From positions 1 to 7,572 of the forward strand of contig JAUMSA010000107.1 in the NCBI GenBank assembly GCA_031293105.1: a stretch of 7,572 nt of DNA. The letters run 5' to 3'. This document shows positions 5,409 through 7,572 of this stretch, piece after piece (position 1 is the stretch's first letter; every line of letters begins with the position of its first letter). A program made the position numbers and the translations under genes. This stretch comes from Butyricicoccus sp. (GTDB lineage Bacteria > Bacillota > Clostridia > Oscillospirales > Butyricicoccaceae). Below the pieces are notes generated by a model. The model was not told where the DNA came from. It saw only the letters and a list, made by a program, of their open reading frames with translations, and did no database searches.

Positions 5409-6329
5409 TTGTATCGGACAAAAGTACATCTGGGTCTGCGCACGGCCAAAACCGCCCTGGCGGTCACGTTGGCGCTGACCGCTGCCGAACTGGTGCATTC
5501 GACCATGCCCATCTTCTCGGCCATTGGCGCTATCAGCGCCATGAGCCGCACGCTGGGCGACGCGCTGACCGCCTGCCTGACCCAACTGGCCGGGTGCGTA
5601 TGCGGCTGCGTGATCGGTCTGCTGTTTTTGCTGGTGTTCCCGCATATGGCCCCGCCCCTCATCGGTGTGGGAATCGTGCTGGTCATTCTGCTGGGTATTC
5701 GGCTGAAAATCCACTTTGCCATCCCGCTGTCGTGCATCGTGTTTGTGTGCATCTGCCTGAACACCACGAGCGGCCCTTTGTATTATGCAGCCAGCCGCTT
5801 TTTGGATACCTCGCTCGGTCTGCTCATCGCGCTGGCGGTCAATATGCTCATCAAGCCATACAACAACCGCGCCCGGATTGTCCAGATGATTACCCATTTT
5901 GTACAGACCTTCCCGGATTTCCTGCATGAGCGGGTGCTGCTCGGCCATTACCCGGACTTGAAACCGCTGCGGCGCGGCTTAAAACGGTTGGAAGAGGAAA
6001 TTCAGTTATACGAACGGCAAACCTTTCCGCACAAGCACATGCGCCACGAAATCGGCATCTATCTGCGCGGCTGCCAACAGCTCGCCGAGCGCATGTTTGA
6101 TGAGATCAATGCCCTGTGCCTGATGGATTCACCGGGCGCGCCCGACGAGGAAGCCGTGCGCCGGCTGGAAAAGCTCGGGATTTCCGACCCGGACACCGTG
6201 CAGATTCCCGCCAGCGGCCAGCGGGAGGAAGACATTGTGCTCGCGTACCATTTAAAGAATTTGCTCGATGCTTACGATTATCTGTGCGAGATGAATGCGG
6301 CGTCGAACGCCGATATTATGAAAGATTGA
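5409..6329 (+). CDS. Aromatic acid exporter family membrane protein (ArAE_1/FUSC-like)
   Basis: A 306-residue protein with about six hydrophobic helices in the first 150 residues (roughly 12-30, 33-48, 57-77, 83-98, 103-118 and 130-148) and a charged cytoplasmic C-terminal half. This layout, together with the N-terminal HLGLRTAKTALAV (7-19), fits the Bacillota aromatic acid exporter family (PF06081 type). Members are presumed efflux proteins; the substrate is not known. The start is the TTG at 5409. A near-perfect anti-Shine-Dalgarno match GGGAGGTGA (5396-5404) lies upstream, leaving 7 bases from GGAGG to the TTG. This start also lies after the predicted promoter, unlike the longer in-frame TTG at 5334. 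An ATG at 5404 is in another frame. It is a single-gene unit with its own terminator, divergent from proC. Confidence 0.88.
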   Translation: MYRTKVHLGLRTAKTALAVTLALTAAELVHSTMPIFSAIGAISAMSRTLGDALTACLTQLAGCVCGCVIGLLFLLVFPHMAPPLIGVGIVLVILLGIRLKIHFAIPLSCIVFVCICLNTTSGPLYYAASRFLDTSLGLLIALAVNMLIKPYNNRARIVQMITHFVQTFPDFLHERVLLGHYPDLKPLRRGLKRLEEEIQLYERQTFPHKHMRHEIGIYLRGCQQLAERMFDEINALCLMDSPGAPDEEAVRRLEKLGISDPDTVQIPASGQREEDIVLAYHLKNLLDAYDYLCEMNAASNADIMKD

Positions 6330-6343
6330 ACATTACGCCCATG

Positions 6344-6371
6344 CCCCGGACAAATTGGTCCGGGGTTTTTT
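6344..6371 (+). terminator. Strong rho-independent terminator of the exporter gene
   Basis: The 8-bp GC-rich perfect stem CCCCGGAC / GTCCGGGG (6344-6351 with 6358-6365) has a 6-base loop and is followed directly by six T residues (6366-6371). It lies 14 bases after the TGA stop. Confidence 0.95.
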
Positions 6372-6390
6372 GCATTTTCTTGCATTTTTA
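6371..6390. repeat. Tandem 10-base direct repeat
   Basis: TTGCATTTTC and TTGCATTTTT are adjacent near-identical copies starting just after the terminator T-run. The second copy supplies the predicted -35 box of the next gene. It may be simple slippage in AT-rich DNA. Confidence 0.4.
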
Positions 6391-6408
6391 AGCAGGATAC
6401 GGTAAACT
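6380..6408 (+). promoter_or_regulatory. Possible promoter of the zinc ribbon/LprI gene
   Basis: TTGCAT (6380-6385, 3 of 6 consensus bases) and TAAACT (6403-6408, 4 of 6) are 17 bases apart. The match is moderate, but a promoter is needed here because a strong terminator precedes the gene. A spare ribosome-binding-like GGAGGG at 6427-6432 has no start codon after it. Confidence 0.5.
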
Positions 6409-6455
6409 AAAAGCAGCAAGATATAGGAGGGAATAAAAAAACAAGGGGGAATTGT

Positions 6456-7406
6456 ATGTTCTGTACCAATTGTGGGAAAGAAGTGAAAGACTCCAGCTCG
6501 TTCTGCATCTATTGCGGGGCCAAGCTGTACCGGGACGAAGCACCGGCAAACGCGGAGACGCAGCCGGTTCCGCCTGTGCCGGAAATGCCCAAACCTGCGC
6601 CGGTACCCGAAGCGCCGCGGCCAGTGCCACCCGCGCAGCCGGTGCCGCCGGCCTATGCGGAACCGGAAGAGCCGGACTGGGCGGATGATGAATTTTCGCC
6701 AGCTCCGGCCAAGCGGTCGAAAACGCCGCTTGTGATTGGCATTGTAGCGGCTGTGGTGGTTATTCTGCTGGCAGTCGGCGCCGGGGTGTTCGTGGTTCGC
6801 ACGCAGCAAGCGCATGCGCAGCAAATGCAGGAAGCGGCCGAGAAATTGGAGCAGGCGCAGGACGATGCCCAAAAGGCGAAAGAGGATGCGCAGAAGGCCC
6901 AGGAAGAGGCGCAGACGGCACAGGATGAAAAAGACCAGGCGCAGGCCGACGCCGAGCAGGCGCAAAAGCAGGCGCAGCAGGCCATGGATGATGCGCAGAA
7001 GGCGCAGGAGGAGGCCCGGCAGGCGCAGGAGGAAACGACCGTTTCGGCTGCCCGCGCCCAGGCGGATGAAGCGCTTGCGCAGGTCGAGGCGCGGTCCAGT
7101 GAACTGGAAAGCCTGGTAAACCAGGCGTTGAGCCAGGCGGATATGAACCGGTACAGCGCTCAATTGTTCGCGCTGTGGGATGATGAAATCAATGCGCTGT
7201 GGGCTGACCTGAAGGAAAATCTGCCGTCCGACCAGTTTGAAACGCTCCGGCAGGAGCAGCTGGACTGGATTGCGCGCAAGGAGCAAGCCATCAACGATGC
7301 AGGCAGCGAAGTGGCCGGCGGCAGCATGGAGCCCATGGTTCGCAACCTGGAAGGCGTTCAGTGGACGCGCGACCGCGTGTATGAATTGCTCGCGTATCTC
7401 CGATAA
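6456..7406 (+). CDS. Zinc ribbon, membrane helix, coiled coil and LprI-like domain protein
   Basis: A 316-residue mosaic protein. In order it has a zinc ribbon (CTNCGKE at 3-9 and CIYCGAK at 17-23, two CXXC pairs), a Pro-rich linker (about 34-90) and one membrane helix (about 92-114). An Ala/Gln/Glu-rich coiled coil follows (about 118-215), including eight clean heptads at 137-192. The last 90 residues resemble the lysozyme inhibitor LprI N-terminal family (PF07007, DUF1311). That match rests on LRQEQLDWIARKEQ (264-277), a GGS turn (288-290) and the closing TRDRVYELLAYL (304-315). The zinc ribbon should be cytoplasmic, and the coiled coil and LprI domain outside. The LprI-like domain has no cysteines, so the disulfides of the classical domain are absent. 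The start at 6456 has a GGGGG site 6 bases upstream. Lysozyme inhibition is not implied; the role is unknown, perhaps envelope sensing. An insertion sequence begins just downstream. Confidence 0.87.
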   Translation: MFCTNCGKEVKDSSSFCIYCGAKLYRDEAPANAETQPVPPVPEMPKPAPVPEAPRPVPPAQPVPPAYAEPEEPDWADDEFSPAPAKRSKTPLVIGIVAAVVVILLAVGAGVFVVRTQQAHAQQMQEAAEKLEQAQDDAQKAKEDAQKAQEEAQTAQDEKDQAQADAEQAQKQAQQAMDDAQKAQEEARQAQEETTVSAARAQADEALAQVEARSSELESLVNQALSQADMNRYSAQLFALWDDEINALWADLKENLPSDQFETLRQEQLDWIARKEQAINDAGSEVAGGSMEPMVRNLEGVQWTRDRVYELLAYLR

Positions 7407-7432
7407 CAAACGAAAAAAGGGGCGAAGCCGCA

Positions 7433-7459
7433 TGAAGTGATCCCCAAAAGTTAGACAAT
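7433..7459. repeat. Terminal inverted repeat of an IS3-family element (right end)
   Basis: The sequence beginning TGAAGTGATCCCCAAAAG and continuing with TTAGACA looks like the end of an IS3-family (IS150-like) element. It begins with the TG terminal dinucleotide and carries the CCCCAAAAGTTAGACA core seen in many Bacillota elements. It lies just outside the transposase stop codon, as expected. Only this end is in the window, so the inverted partner and the short target duplication cannot be checked. GCA (7430-7432) would be the flanking bases. Confidence 0.78.
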
Positions 7460-7478
7460 ATTTGAAAGCAAAAATTGT

Positions 7479-7572
7479 TTAAGCAACCGAAAGGGCTTGT
7501 TGTCTGTGAATTGCAGGCGGCAAGCCCTTCAGCTTTGCCTTGATGCGGTGGTTGTTGTAGTAGTCCAGATAG
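7479..7572 (-). CDS. IS3-family transposase C-terminus, partial
   Basis: Thirty codons and a TAA stop on the minus strand, cut by the window edge. The visible residues begin YLDYYNNHRIKAKLKGLPP and end HRQQALSVA. The pattern Y-(I/L)-D-Y-Y-N-N-x-R-I-K-x-K-L-K-G-L is the conserved C-terminal end of the DDE transposase (OrfB) of IS150-like IS3 elements, just past the catalytic Glu. The stop is 20 bases from the terminal repeat. Whether the element is complete cannot be seen. Confidence 0.88.
   Translation of the reverse strand, partial: YLDYYNNHRIKAKLKGLPPAIHRQQALSVA

Larger units (their letters stand above)
7433..7572 (-). mobile_element. IS3-family insertion sequence, right end only
   Basis: The window ends inside an insertion sequence. 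Visible are its terminal repeat and the last 30 codons of its transposase, both oriented so that the element's 3' end faces the zinc ribbon/LprI gene. The insertion point is 26 bases after that gene's stop codon, so the coding sequence is intact. The insertion may have displaced the native terminator: an A-rich run followed by a GC-rich GGGGCGAAGCC sequence stops at the junction. Confidence 0.82.

Noticed and set aside
5404..5478. ATG at 5404 opening a 24-codon reading frame over the exporter start
   Set aside because: It is only 2 bases from the ribosome binding site core and stops after 24 codons. The TTG at 5409 is in the frame of the long membrane protein with ideal spacing.
5385..5948. 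Minus-strand open frame of 187 codons inside the exporter gene
   Set aside because: Its Gln/His/Arg-rich composition is the antisense of membrane helices, and it has no ribosome binding site.
6333..7433. Long minus-strand open frame of 366 codons opposite the zinc ribbon/LprI gene
   Set aside because: Its Leu/Arg-rich repetitive protein is the antisense of the Gln/Ala coiled-coil repeats and it spans a strong plus-strand terminator and promoter.

Overview
The window reads as chromosomal DNA from a GC-rich member of the Bacillota, most likely class Clostridia and possibly an Oscillospirales-type gut anaerobe. The signs are strong AGGAGG-type ribosome binding sites, TTGACA/TATAAT-like promoters, two lipoprotein signal peptides and gene families typical of that group. 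The lineage is inferred from gene style only; no rRNA or other marker gene is present. Most genes run on the minus strand, and the two rightmost complete genes run on the plus strand.

Region 1 (1-2117, minus strand) is a compact operon read from right to left. It has a promoter at 2089-2117, an ApbE-type FAD:protein FMN transferase lipoprotein, a small membrane-anchored NusG domain II protein overlapping it by 17 bases, a Gx transporter (PF07456) family membrane protein 10 bases further on, and the first 27 residues of another lipoprotein cut by the window edge. This set matches part of the surface flavin/electron-transfer loci known in Gram-positive bacteria, in which ApbE attaches FMN to exported proteins.

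Region 2 (2117-4395, minus strand) holds three separate genes. One is a zinc-dependent phospholipase C-like protein with its own promoter and a clear terminator. The second is a radical SAM protein with a CX4CX2C iron-sulfur motif. The third is a small, very acidic membrane-anchored protein with a five-cysteine cluster and its own promoter. A long imperfect hairpin lies between the first two.

Region 3 (4429-6371) contains proC (pyrroline-5-carboxylate reductase, the last step of proline synthesis) on the minus strand. Divergent from it on the plus strand is an aromatic-acid-exporter-family membrane protein that starts at TTG and ends at a strong terminator. The two promoters face away from each other in a 170-base gap.

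Region 4 (6380-7572) carries a mosaic surface protein made of a zinc ribbon, a Pro-rich linker, one membrane helix, a coiled coil of eight heptads and an LprI-like domain. Its stop codon lies 26 bases before the end of an IS3-family insertion sequence. Only the right terminal repeat and the last 30 residues of the transposase are inside the window.

I see no rRNA, tRNA, CRISPR array, riboswitch or defence system. The parts most worth following up are the flavin/electron-transfer operon with its unknown terminal lipoprotein, and the zinc ribbon-coiled coil-LprI protein. Neither is demonstrably a new system from this sequence alone.
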